From NCBI RefSeq assembly GCF_024714495.1, contig NZ_JAMZMJ010000001.1, positions 124,001-188,000 of the forward strand: a DNA stretch of 64,000 nt, given 5' to 3'. Position 1 is the first letter of the stretch. Each line of letters starts with the position of its first letter. Under the pieces are notes generated by a model, which searched no databases, was not told where the DNA came from, and saw nothing but the letters and a program-made list of their open reading frames with translations. A program made the translations under genes and the position numbers. The stretch comes from Marinoscillum pacificum. GTDB lineage: Bacteria; Bacteroidota; Bacteroidia; Cytophagales; Cyclobacteriaceae. Below are positions 52,138 to 60,270 of this stretch, one piece after another.

Positions 52138-52980
52138 ATGGCAATACCAATTATCGAAATAGGCAAATTCAACAACCTGGAAGTGTTGAAAATTACAGAA
52201 CAAGGTTATTATGTGGGGGATTCTGTAGAAGAGATCCTTTTACCTAATAAATATGTGCCTGAAGGTCTTGAGGTGGGAGATTTTATTGATGTATTCATTT
52301 ATAATGATTCTCAAGAACGTCCAGTAGCCACTACATTGAAGCCAAAAATCGAATTGGATCACATTGCCTATTTGGAAGTGAAGCATGTTTCTTCTCACGG
52401 TGCTTTTCTGGATATGGGACTGGAAAAAGATTTATTCGTGCCCTTTAAAGAACAAACAACTAGAATGGAAGTCGGTGAAGGCTATTTGGTACAGATGTAT
52501 CTAGATGAATTAACTGATCGGTTAGTGGGTTCCGCTCATATTGGTAAGCTTCTGGAGTTTGATGACATTGAGTTGGAGGTTGGTCAACAGGTTGATATTC
52601 TTGTTGGTAATGAAACCGAGATAGGTTATGTCTGTATTATCGATAATTTATACAGAGGGTTGGTGTATAAGAATCAAATATTCCGCCCGATCAATCCAGG
52701 AGATCATACTACAGCTTATGTTAAGGAAATCAGAGAAGATAATAAGATTGATTTGAGTCTGGAACCAATAGGAGTAGAGAGTATAGAACCAAATGCTCAG
52801 AAAATTTTGGATGCTTTGAAATCTTCTGGTGGTTCATTGCCATTGCATGACAAGAGTAACCCTGAAGAGATTCAATCTGTATTGGGTATGAGTAAAAAGA
52901 ATTTCAAGAAAGCTATTGGATCTTTGTACAAACAGCGTCAAATCAAAATTCTTGACAGTTCGATTGAATTGACTAACTAA
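52138..52980 (+). CDS. CvfB-like S1 RNA-binding protein
   Basis: Start set at ATG 52138 (280 residues), just after a -7 box. Three S1-like beta-barrels are visible: LKITEQGYYVGDSVEEILLP, YLEVKHVSSHGAFLDMGLEKDLFVP and VDILVGNETEIGYVCIIDN, then a winged-helix C-terminus (NPEEIQSVLGMSKKNFKKAIGSLYKQRQI). This is the layout of CvfB of Gram-positive bacteria, an RNA-binding regulator. Its RNA targets are unknown in this phylum. Confidence 0.87.
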   Translation: MAIPIIEIGKFNNLEVLKITEQGYYVGDSVEEILLPNKYVPEGLEVGDFIDVFIYNDSQERPVATTLKPKIELDHIAYLEVKHVSSHGAFLDMGLEKDLFVPFKEQTTRMEVGEGYLVQMYLDELTDRLVGSAHIGKLLEFDDIELEVGQQVDILVGNETEIGYVCIIDNLYRGLVYKNQIFRPINPGDHTTAYVKEIREDNKIDLSLEPIGVESIEPNAQKILDALKSSGGSLPLHDKSNPEEIQSVLGMSKKNFKKAIGSLYKQRQIKILDSSIELTN

Positions 52981-53042
52981 TGTTGGAGATAGTGGCCTCG
53001 CGGCTTTTATGAATGCTTAGAATGGATTAATTTGATGGGCAC

Positions 53043-56000
53043 ATGCCTAGAAAGTTATACCCTTTTCTATTTGCCTTTCTATTGGTCAATTTTCTATTGG
53101 CTCAAAAAATCTCCTTAACTCCTGAAGAGCAGGCATTTCTAGATTCTAATCCGACAGTTGTCTTGGGTGGGGACTCCTCCTGGGAGCCAATGATCATCCA
53201 AAATCAGGATGGAGTTGTTACGGGTTTTGAAAGAGAATACCTGGATGAGTTAACACAAATTACTGGATTAAAATTTGAACTCAAGGCTGGTGTTTGGAAG
53301 AATATCGTTAAAGAAGCTGAAAGCGGTATCATAGATGGATTAGTCTATTCTTCACCAGAACCACAAAGACTTCAATATTTTGATTTCAGCGCTCCATACA
53401 ATCAATTTCAGGTTGGTTTTTACAGTACTGTTGATCATGTTTCTTTATCAGATACTTCTGAGCTGTATGGAAAAGTAGTAGGTGTTCAAAGTTCTGACCA
53501 GTTCATGAATAACTATCTGGATGCCATTCCCTATATAGAAAAACGAAATTTCGATACCAGACGAGAAATGATTGAAGCCACTCTTAGTGGTGAGATAGAG
53601 TTCTTTTTTGCCGCCCTGGATATCAATTATTACCTGTGGAAAAACTCTATTCCCGGAATTAAGTTGGTCTATCTGCCGGATGGGCCGGGTTTTGATGTCG
53701 TATTTTCCATTCGCCATACAGATAGTCCGATACTTAGCATTATTAATAAAGGAATTGCATCCATTAGCCCTATGAAGCGTGTTGCCATGATGAATAACTG
53801 GTTGCGTGTGGATCAGGATTTCGAACCTACATATTCAGCAGAAGAACTGGAGATGTTAAGTTCACTTCAAGAGATAAGCCTGGTCACTACTAAAGAATGG
53901 GTACCTATTGTTACGGTAGATCAAGGAAATCTAGGTGGGCTTGTTGGTGATTTCATAAGTCAAATGTCTGATCACATTCCTATTTCCTATCAACCTGTTG
54001 GGACAGATGATAGTCTGGAAATAGCTGAATTACTAAAAGATCACAAATCAGTGTTTGTTTATCCAGATTTTGATTTTAAGCACCCGGAATTAAATTATAC
54101 AGACGTTTTTCTGTCTATTCCTTACGGCTTGGCAATGAAACGAGGAAGTCCATTCTTCAGTGATATAAAGAGTATTGGTCGTATTGAAGTTGGTGTTTTA
54201 GAATACAACCCTCATTTTGAGGCGATCGCAAAGAAGTATCCTAACCTGATATTGGTACCACTGTTAAAAACAAGCAATGGACTGGATCGGATTTTAAGTG
54301 GAGAAATTGATGGATATATTGGATCCATATCAACATTAAACTATTACATTCAGACACAGGGATATTCTGATGTTTTCATTGCTTCGCTTACGGATCTTAA
54401 AACTGACCTGCGCTTTTCTTCTTCCAACCTACTATTAACTTCAGTTTTTCAAAAAGCAATGGCTAAGGTGCCAGAAGCTGAGAAACAATCGATGATTAAA
54501 AAATGGTATGGATCTGAAATAGTGGAAACACTTGATCGAAAATTGGCCTATCAAATAGCAATCATTTCAGGAGTGTTATTGATTCTCTTAATAGGTTGGA
54601 TTTTTTCTCTACGACGTGTTATTCGAAAGCGGAAAGTAGTTCAGGATTTACTTCAACAAAATCAGGCCAATATTTTAGCGCTACTTGAGAACACTGACGC
54701 AATGATTTATTCATTGGATATTGATCTGTGTTTACGAGCCAAGAACTCTGCTATAGAAAAGTTTATTTCAAATTTTACAGATCAACCCATCAGGCTTGGA
54801 GCCATGTGGCTGGACTATTTTCCTGATCATATGAGAGAACGATGGCTGCAGCGCTATTTAAGGGCTTTAGAAGGTGAGAAATACTCTGTTCAGGATTCCA
54901 TGAAGATCGATGGCGAAATAAAGAGTTATATCACTTCTTTTAATCCAATTAAAGTTGGAGGTGTAGTTTCAGGTGTTTCTTGTGTTAGTGAAGATGTGAC
55001 TGAGTTGGTTCAAATAAATCAGTATATGCTTAGTCTCATGGATACTGCCTATGATCACATTTTCATTAAAGACCTTGAAAGAAGATATGTGATTGCCAGT
55101 CAATCGCTAGCAGACTTAAATGGCTTCAGCTCCTGGAAGGAAATGATTGGTAAGCGTGAAGTTGAAATCAATGAATTCAATGCACGTCAAGTAGCGGATG
55201 ATGAATTACGAGTGCTGGAAGAGGGCCTGCATGCCATAAATAAAGAGCATCAGTTCATGGACAAAGAAGGGGTGGTTCGTTGGATACAGGCCACTACTGA
55301 GCCTATCTATGATGTAGAAGGGACTATAGTAGGGCTTTCTGGGGTGAGTCGGGATATTACGCGAAGAAGAGAGGCAGAACGACAGCAGAAGATTTTGATT
55401 TCCTCTATTGAGAATAGTTCGGACTTTATATCCTTTTTGGATGAAGATTTTAAATTCATTTATATCAATCGGTTCGGTATTGAGCGTCTTGGATTTGAAG
55501 ATTATGAGGGTATTCATATTCAGGAGTTATTGGATGACGTGACTTTAAAAATTGTCAGGAATGGCATGACTCGATATGCCTTACAGGGGAAAATATGGGA
55601 GGTGGAGTTTGATATTCATCATTGGAAAACAGGAGAGGTCATTCCTATGGATCATCAGATTTTTCCTATTTATGATGATCACGAAGGATTCATTTGCTAT
55701 GCTAATGTGGCTCGAGACTTAACCGAACGAAATAAGTTGCAAGCTCAGGTATTACAGTCTAAAGTCAATGAACAGTTAATGACTGCCACGATCAAGGCTG
55801 AGGACAAGGAACGCTATCGGATTGCACATGAGCTACATGATGGTATTCAGCAGAAAATTGCAACAGTCAATATGTATCTTCAAACACTGGAAGAGAACAC
55901 TGATCACAACCAGGAAGTTCTTACGAATAGTATAGAAAAACTGAATGAAGCCATAAATGAGATTAGAAACATGTCTCATAGTTTGGTGCCCAGAGCTTTG

Positions 56001-56408
56001 CGCAATAGCGGTCTTGCGGCCACATTAAATGACGAAGTAGAGCAGCTGAATAAGAATTCCACTGTCAACGCAGCATTTCATGAGAATATAGGGACAAAAC
56101 GGTTTCACCAGGATATTGAATTGAATCTTTATCGTATCTTTCAGGAAGCTATGTCTAATATTTTCAAGCATGCCAGTGCTAACGCCATAATGGTGCAGCT
56201 GCTGGAGAGCGAAGAGAGGTTGTCCTTGATGATTGAAGACGATGGTCATGGTTTTGATGCTGGTGACCTGGAAGAAGCTGGATTCGGATTATCAAGTATT
56301 AAAAATCGAGCTTCAGGAATAGGCGCACATGTGGAAATTGATAGCGTTCCTAATGAAGGCACGAGCATATTAGTGGAACTAGAACCCGACACGTACCATG
56401 GAGAATAA
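53043..56408 (+). CDS. Sensor histidine kinase with two SBP-like sensor domains and three PAS domains
   Basis: 1121 residues. A signal peptide precedes two periplasmic solute-binding (SBP_bac_3-like) domains, about 25-260 and 268-495 (VVLGGDSSWEPMII, YFDFSAPY and ISLVTTKEWVPIVTVD). One membrane helix lies at about 503-524. Three PAS/PAC domains follow at about 540-660, 665-785 and 790-905. The kinase core is HisKA_3 type, with phospho-acceptor H932 (AHELHDGIQQKIATV), and HATPase_c ends the chain (EDDGHGFDAGD, GFGLSSIKNRA). The next gene, a NarL-type regulator, overlaps its end by 11 bases and is the obvious partner. The sensed ligand may be an amino acid or other small molecule. Confidence 0.93.
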   Translation: MPRKLYPFLFAFLLVNFLLAQKISLTPEEQAFLDSNPTVVLGGDSSWEPMIIQNQDGVVTGFEREYLDELTQITGLKFELKAGVWKNIVKEAESGIIDGLVYSSPEPQRLQYFDFSAPYNQFQVGFYSTVDHVSLSDTSELYGKVVGVQSSDQFMNNYLDAIPYIEKRNFDTRREMIEATLSGEIEFFFAALDINYYLWKNSIPGIKLVYLPDGPGFDVVFSIRHTDSPILSIINKGIASISPMKRVAMMNNWLRVDQDFEPTYSAEELEMLSSLQEISLVTTKEWVPIVTVDQGNLGGLVGDFISQMSDHIPISYQPVGTDDSLEIAELLKDHKSVFVYPDFDFKHPELNYTDVFLSIPYGLAMKRGSPFFSDIKSIGRIEVGVLEYNPHFEAIAKKYPNLILVPLLKTSNGLDRILSGEIDGYIGSISTLNYYIQTQGYSDVFIASLTDLKTDLRFSSSNLLLTSVFQKAMAKVPEAEKQSMIKKWYGSEIVETLDRKLAYQIAIISGVLLILLIGWIFSLRRVIRKRKVVQDLLQQNQANILALLENTDAMIYSLDIDLCLRAKNSAIEKFISNFTDQPIRLGAMWLDYFPDHMRERWLQRYLRALEGEKYSVQDSMKIDGEIKSYITSFNPIKVGGVVSGVSCVSEDVTELVQINQYMLSLMDTAYDHIFIKDLERRYVIASQSLADLNGFSSWKEMIGKREVEINEFNARQVADDELRVLEEGLHAINKEHQFMDKEGVVRWIQATTEPIYDVEGTIVGLSGVSRDITRRREAERQQKILISSIENSSDFISFLDEDFKFIYINRFGIERLGFEDYEGIHIQELLDDVTLKIVRNGMTRYALQGKIWEVEFDIHHWKTGEVIPMDHQIFPIYDDHEGFICYANVARDLTERNKLQAQVLQSKVNEQLMTATIKAEDKERYRIAHELHDGIQQKIATVNMYLQTLEENTDHNQEVLTNSIEKLNEAINEIRNMSHSLVPRALRNSGLAATLNDEVEQLNKNSTVNAAFHENIGTKRFHQDIELNLYRIFQEAMSNIFKHASANAIMVQLLESEERLSLMIEDDGHGFDAGDLEEAGFGLSSIKNRASGIGAHVEIDSVPNEGTSILVELEPDTYHGE

Positions 56409-57045
56409 GATTACCATCATGCTGGTTGACGATCATCCGATGATCAGGGATGCCATGTCTCTATATTTTAGCAAAACCAATGAAATAGAAATCCTCGCAG
56501 AAGCGAACAATGGGAAAGAGGCTCTTGATTTGCTGAAAGATAAACAATTTGATTTGGTGATTACAGACATAGCCATGCCAGAAATGAATGGAGTGGAGTT
56601 TTTAACTGCACTTCAGGAGCAAAATATTCAACAAGATGTACTGGTAATTTCTATGATTAATGAAGTCTCTCAGGTTAAGAAAATGATTTCTCTTGGAGCT
56701 AAAGGTTATGTACTGAAGAATAGTCCAAAAGAGGAAATTCTGCAGGCCATCAAAAGCATTCGTTCTGGTGAAACTTATTACTCCAAGGAGGTTTACGAAA
56801 TCATTATGGGGCAGCTAACCGGCAGGAAGCCTAAACAGCGTCTTACGGTGGAAATCCCTCTGTCACGTAGAGAAAAGGAAATCGTTAAGTTGGTCATGGA
56901 TGAGCTAACCAATCAGGAGATTGCTGAGAAACTATTTATTAGTGTGCGGACCGTGGAAGCGCACAAGCGAAACATTCTGGAGAAAACGGGATGTAAAACA
57001 GTGGCGGGACTTGCTATTTATGCTATAGAAAGAGGAATTGTTTAA
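56398..57045 (+). CDS. NarL/FixJ-type response regulator
   Basis: 215 residues. The receiver domain has MLVDDHPMIRD for the acidic pocket, phospho-acceptor Asp57 (VITDIAMPEMNG) and KGYVLKNSPKEE with the conserved Lys. The C-terminal LuxR-type HTH is REKEIVKLVMDELTNQEIAEKLFISVRTVEAHKRNI. It overlaps the kinase gene by 11 bases and so is translated with it. It probably controls genes including its own operon, but no binding site could be proposed with confidence. Confidence 0.95.
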   Translation: MENKITIMLVDDHPMIRDAMSLYFSKTNEIEILAEANNGKEALDLLKDKQFDLVITDIAMPEMNGVEFLTALQEQNIQQDVLVISMINEVSQVKKMISLGAKGYVLKNSPKEEILQAIKSIRSGETYYSKEVYEIIMGQLTGRKPKQRLTVEIPLSRREKEIVKLVMDELTNQEIAEKLFISVRTVEAHKRNILEKTGCKTVAGLAIYAIERGIV

Positions 57046-57127
57046 AATCTGACTAAGGGTTTCACGTAAAAATATGATTTAAGGGTTCCCCTCAGCGAGT
57101 GGATGATGATAATTCGTAATATTGTCT

Positions 57128-57135
57128 TAACTTAG
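57128..57135 (+). promoter_or_regulatory. TAACTTAG promoter-like element
   Basis: The same octamer as at 39973 and 58675, 27 bases before the ATG of the first orphan receiver-like gene. Confidence 0.35.
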
Positions 57136-57161
57136 AAATAAGACATCAACCATCAACCACA

Positions 57162-57509
57162 ATGTCTCATAGTCCATTACTAGATTCCATCATTGTTTTT
57201 ATTTCAAGCGATGATGAGAAAACAAGATCTCTCTTAAATGTCATCCGAAGGCAGGATGTCAGTAGAAGTGTCCATTGGCTCCGAAATCATGATCAGGTCA
57301 AGCGGCATTTTCAAAACCCAAAACAATTTTTAGATTTCAAAGAAAGTGGTCAGGAAGTAGCAATTATTCTTGACTATGATCTGGAAGGTGTATCATTGGT
57401 TACCCGACATTTGGAAGAGCAAGGTGTTTTAAAAGTATGCACGTTATTCAGTCTTAAGTCAGTTGCTGATGAAGTGGGAGAATTAAATAAAATGCTTAGA
57501 ACGGTATAA
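57162..57509 (+). CDS. Degenerate stand-alone receiver-like protein 1
   Basis: 115 residues, cytoplasmic. It aligns with single-domain receivers of the Rcp1 kind: IIVFISSDDEKTRSLLNVIRRQ for the first strand and helix, and VAIILDYDLEGVSLVTRHL with Asp71 at the phospho-acceptor place. The pocket keeps acids (SSDDE) but shifted from the usual DD, and the conserved Lys region is replaced by TLFSLKSVADE. It lies 117 bases after the regulator gene and may be a phosphate sink or adaptor for the large kinase. The family match is by eye. Confidence 0.7.
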   Translation: MSHSPLLDSIIVFISSDDEKTRSLLNVIRRQDVSRSVHWLRNHDQVKRHFQNPKQFLDFKESGQEVAIILDYDLEGVSLVTRHLEEQGVLKVCTLFSLKSVADEVGELNKMLRTV

Positions 57510-57583
57510 TAAGTGCTTTCTAAGTGATACCCTTAATTTTCACACTTAGGCGATCCCCTCTTATATAAGATTGTTGCTACCTC

Positions 57584-57591
57584 TACCTTTG
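57584..57591 (+). promoter_or_regulatory. -7 box of the second receiver-like gene
   Basis: TACCTTTG matches TAnnTTTG, 37 bases before the ATG at 57628. No TTG is found at the best spacing. Confidence 0.45.
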
Positions 57592-57627
57592 TATTGTTAT
57601 TAATAGTGAACACAAAAAGGAAGAGGC

Positions 57628-58026
57628 ATGAATAACTCATTCACCAATTACGAGATTGTCCTCATCTCCAATAATACAGAGGATGCACAGTGGATTTTGA
57701 AAGCCCTGAAGCGCTCTCATTTGAATAATGAATTAATATGGTTGAAGGACATAGATAGAACATTTGATTACTTGACTTCAGATGGACTATACACCGGAAA
57801 AGAAATAAACAGTTATACCAAGGTATTTATAATTGATAGCAATTTTCCAGAATCACAAAAGGTAAGAAACGAAATAATGGGGAATTGTAAGCTGAAGGAC
57901 TGCAAGGTGTTAACATTAGCTGAAAGCAAAGAAGAGTTCTTCAAAACTAATGAATCTTCAACTCACGGTATGATTTCAGAGCTTTTTGGAAAGATGCATG
58001 CGTTTAGTATGGCGTTCTTTTTTTGA
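57628..58026 (+). CDS. Degenerate stand-alone receiver-like protein 2
   Basis: 132 residues. The strand-helix NYEIVLISNNTEDAQWILKAL and then NNELIWLKDIDRTFDYLTSDGLY match the Rcp1-type receiver layout closely. Asp70 in FIIDSNFPES is in the phospho-acceptor position. The acidic pair of the pocket is SNN instead of EDN/DDN, so magnesium binding is probably lost. It is related in design to the preceding gene and ends before a clear terminator. It is likely to be a protein-contact module rather than an ordinary phosphorylated regulator. Confidence 0.72.
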   Translation: MNNSFTNYEIVLISNNTEDAQWILKALKRSHLNNELIWLKDIDRTFDYLTSDGLYTGKEINSYTKVFIIDSNFPESQKVRNEIMGNCKLKDCKVLTLAESKEEFFKTNESSTHGMISELFGKMHAFSMAFFF

Positions 58027-58072
58027 TAAAAACAAATCCTCCGTTCATTGTAACCAGCATGAATGTAAAACA

Positions 58073-58099
58073 AAAAAGTCGACTCCAGGTCGACTTTTT
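58073..58099. terminator. Bidirectional Rho-independent terminator
   Basis: AAAAAGTCGAC pairs with GTCGACTTTTT (11 bp, loop of five). The symmetric A/T runs allow it to end both the receiver-like gene on the plus strand and the convergent gene at 58124. Confidence 0.88.
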
Positions 58100-58123
58100 G
58101 CATTTTAGGTAGGTAAATATCTA

Positions 58124-58501
58124 TTAGATTTTAACTATCTCCGCACGGATGTTATGATCTTTCACTAATTCTTGGGTAAACTTCATGTGTCCATGAGGAA
58201 CATAAATTTGAAATGTTCCATTCTTCATAGAAGCTAGTGTTTCTAGGAGCTTCCATTTGTTAATTAATTCGTTTGGGTTGTCCATTTTGGTAGAGATTTC
58301 AAAATAGGCTTTTCCCTCATTTTTTGTTGCTGTAACGTCGGGTGTAAAGTTAACGTTGTTCGTCTTGCCGATTAGTTGATGTGGGGAGTCGTAATCGCTC
58401 AGATCAGCTCTGATATTGTCGTAACCTTGCTTTCTTACTTTCTCAATTACATTCGCCAACACCTCGTCGTAAGAAATTTTACTTCTTGTCTGTTGAAGCA
58501 T
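58124..58501 (-). CDS. Small cytoplasmic protein of unknown function
   Basis: 125 residues, no signal. The order helix (YDEVLANVIEKVRKQGYDNIRADL), then NFTPDVTATKNEGKAYFEIST and KWKLLETLASMKNGTFQIYVPHGHM resembles the alpha-beta core of a PD-(D/E)xK-like fold (Asp in PDV, Glu in YFEIST), but the key Lys spacing is off, so nuclease activity is not claimed. It stands alone with a terminator after its stop. Confidence 0.62.
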   Translation of the reverse strand: MLQQTRSKISYDEVLANVIEKVRKQGYDNIRADLSDYDSPHQLIGKTNNVNFTPDVTATKNEGKAYFEISTKMDNPNELINKWKLLETLASMKNGTFQIYVPHGHMKFTQELVKDHNIRAEIVKI

Positions 58502-58583
58502 AGATTGTTCGGATTTTATATTTTATGGAATAAGTGAAGATTTGAATCCTAAATCGCATAAATTCAGGAGCTTATGTAATTTA

Positions 58584-58613
58584 AACAATATCTGTGGTAT
58601 ATTGTTCAGATAT
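58584..58613. promoter_or_regulatory. Interleaved inverted repeats upstream of the symporter gene
   Basis: AACAATA pairs with TATTGTT (58584-58590, 58600-58606) and ATATCTG with CAGATAT (58589-58595, 58607-58613). The AT-rich dyads lie in the 199-base gap between divergent genes and could be an operator. Confidence 0.3.
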
Positions 58614-58674
58614 GATCATTTTTTTAATAAATGGCGTAATTTCTATATCATAACGGGATTTTTTAATAAAATAG

Positions 58675-58682
58675 TAACTTAG
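58675..58682 (+). promoter_or_regulatory. TAACTTAG promoter-like element
   Basis: The same octamer as at 39973 and 57128, here 18 bases before the ATG of the symporter gene. Confidence 0.35.
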
Positions 58683-58700
58683 ACTATTAACCTACATCCC

Positions 58701-60269
58701 ATGAACTTACTAGATTATGCCATCATCATCGTCTACTCGATTGCATTTCTTGGCTTAGGATATATTTTTAAAAATCAGCAAAACAAAAAAGATTATTTTC
58801 TTGGCGGTCGGTCGTTTGGTTGGTTCCCTTTAAGCCTTTCTGTGATGGCCACCCAGCTTTCAGCTATTAGTTTTATTTCGGCTCCTGCATTTGTAGGGAT
58901 GCGTGCAGGAGGTGGTATGAAATGGCTTAGTTATGAGTTTGCTGTGCCTATAGCCATGATCTATTTAGGAAGTTACCTTATCCCAACTCTTTACAAATCT
59001 GGAGTTGTCAGCATTTATGAATTCCTGGAGAAACGTTTCAGTCGATCTACACGGTTATTACTCAGCTTAGTTTTTCAGATAAGTAGGGCTTTTGCCACAT
59101 GTGTCATGATTTATGCTGTTGCACTGATCTTAACGAGTGTCATGGATATTCCATTCTGGCAAACAGTGGTGGTAATAGGGGTTATTACAGTGATCTATTC
59201 ATATCAGGGTGGTATGAAAGCAGTGGTTTATGGAGATATGATTCAGATGATCATATTGTTCGTAGGTATCTTAATCTGTCTAGGGTACGGCTTGTCTTAT
59301 TTAGATGGCTGGGACAATTTCGTTTCGTTGGTAGATAGAGACCGACTGACTGCAGTGGATTTCAGCTCGCTTGGAATAGGGAATAGCGATGGCTTTGGCT
59401 TTTGGCCAATGATTATCGGTGGGTTCTTTTTGTATGCGTCATATTACGGAACCGATCAAAGTCAGGTACAAAGATTACTATCAGCAAACAGTCTTGATAC
59501 CGTCAAGAAAACCATATTGTTCAATGGTCTTTTACGATTCCCTGTGACATTGAGCTATTGTATCATGGGATTAGTGTTAGGAACATTCGTGCTGCAAACG
59601 CCAGAGTTTTTAAGTCAAATACCTGCTGACAAACCAGACTTGATGATTCCTATTTTCATTAGAGATTATTTACCACATGGCATTATTGGAATTTTGATTG
59701 TAGCAATTCTTTCTGCTGCAATGTCTTCCTTAAGCTCTGCAGTGAATTCTCTCAGTGCTGTATCCACAGAAGACTTTTTAACACATGGAAAGAATGTGTC
59801 TCATGCACAATATGTGAAGTATTCGCGAGTAACAGCACTGTTTTGGGGAGTTGTATGTATCGTTTTGGCCTTCTTCGCAGGGAATATAGCTAGTACTGTG
59901 ATTGAAGCAATAAATAAAGTTGGCTCTGTGTTTTTTGGACCAATATTAGCGACTTTCTTAATCGCTGTTAAAATCAAAAGGGTACATGCTAGAGGAATGA
60001 ATATTGGTTTGCTATCTGGTGTGCTGTGCAATGTTTATTTATGGCTAGGAGTAGGTGATCAATTATTCTGGTTCTGGTGGAATGCAACGGGTGCTTTGGT
60101 AACTTTGGTTGTAGCACTATTGGCTAGTTTAATTGTGCCAAAAGGCAGTGAAAAAGTACAACATATTGAAATGGAAGTAGCCAATGTGTGGACTAAGGAT
60201 ACTTTCATTCTTTTAGGATTTTTTATTTTCATTATTGTAATCGCATTAGCGATTCCTTCTCTTATTTAA
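58701..60269 (+). CDS. Sodium:solute symporter (SSS family)
   Basis: 522 residues with about 13 membrane helices. Family marks include DYFLGGRSFGWFPLSLSVMATQLSAISFISAPAF at the start, YSYQGGMKAVVYGDMIQMIILF, YYGTDQSQVQRLL and ILSAAMSSLSSAVNSLSAVSTEDF. SSS carriers move sugars, inositol, sialic acid or osmolytes with sodium. It is followed after one base by a GH13_18 phosphorylase gene, so the cargo is probably a disaccharide or glucosylated solute that the phosphorylase then cleaves. Confidence 0.93.
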   Translation: MNLLDYAIIIVYSIAFLGLGYIFKNQQNKKDYFLGGRSFGWFPLSLSVMATQLSAISFISAPAFVGMRAGGGMKWLSYEFAVPIAMIYLGSYLIPTLYKSGVVSIYEFLEKRFSRSTRLLLSLVFQISRAFATCVMIYAVALILTSVMDIPFWQTVVVIGVITVIYSYQGGMKAVVYGDMIQMIILFVGILICLGYGLSYLDGWDNFVSLVDRDRLTAVDFSSLGIGNSDGFGFWPMIIGGFFLYASYYGTDQSQVQRLLSANSLDTVKKTILFNGLLRFPVTLSYCIMGLVLGTFVLQTPEFLSQIPADKPDLMIPIFIRDYLPHGIIGILIVAILSAAMSSLSSAVNSLSAVSTEDFLTHGKNVSHAQYVKYSRVTALFWGVVCIVLAFFAGNIASTVIEAINKVGSVFFGPILATFLIAVKIKRVHARGMNIGLLSGVLCNVYLWLGVGDQLFWFWWNATGALVTLVVALLASLIVPKGSEKVQHIEMEVANVWTKDTFILLGFFIFIIVIALAIPSLI

Positions 60270-60270
60270 T

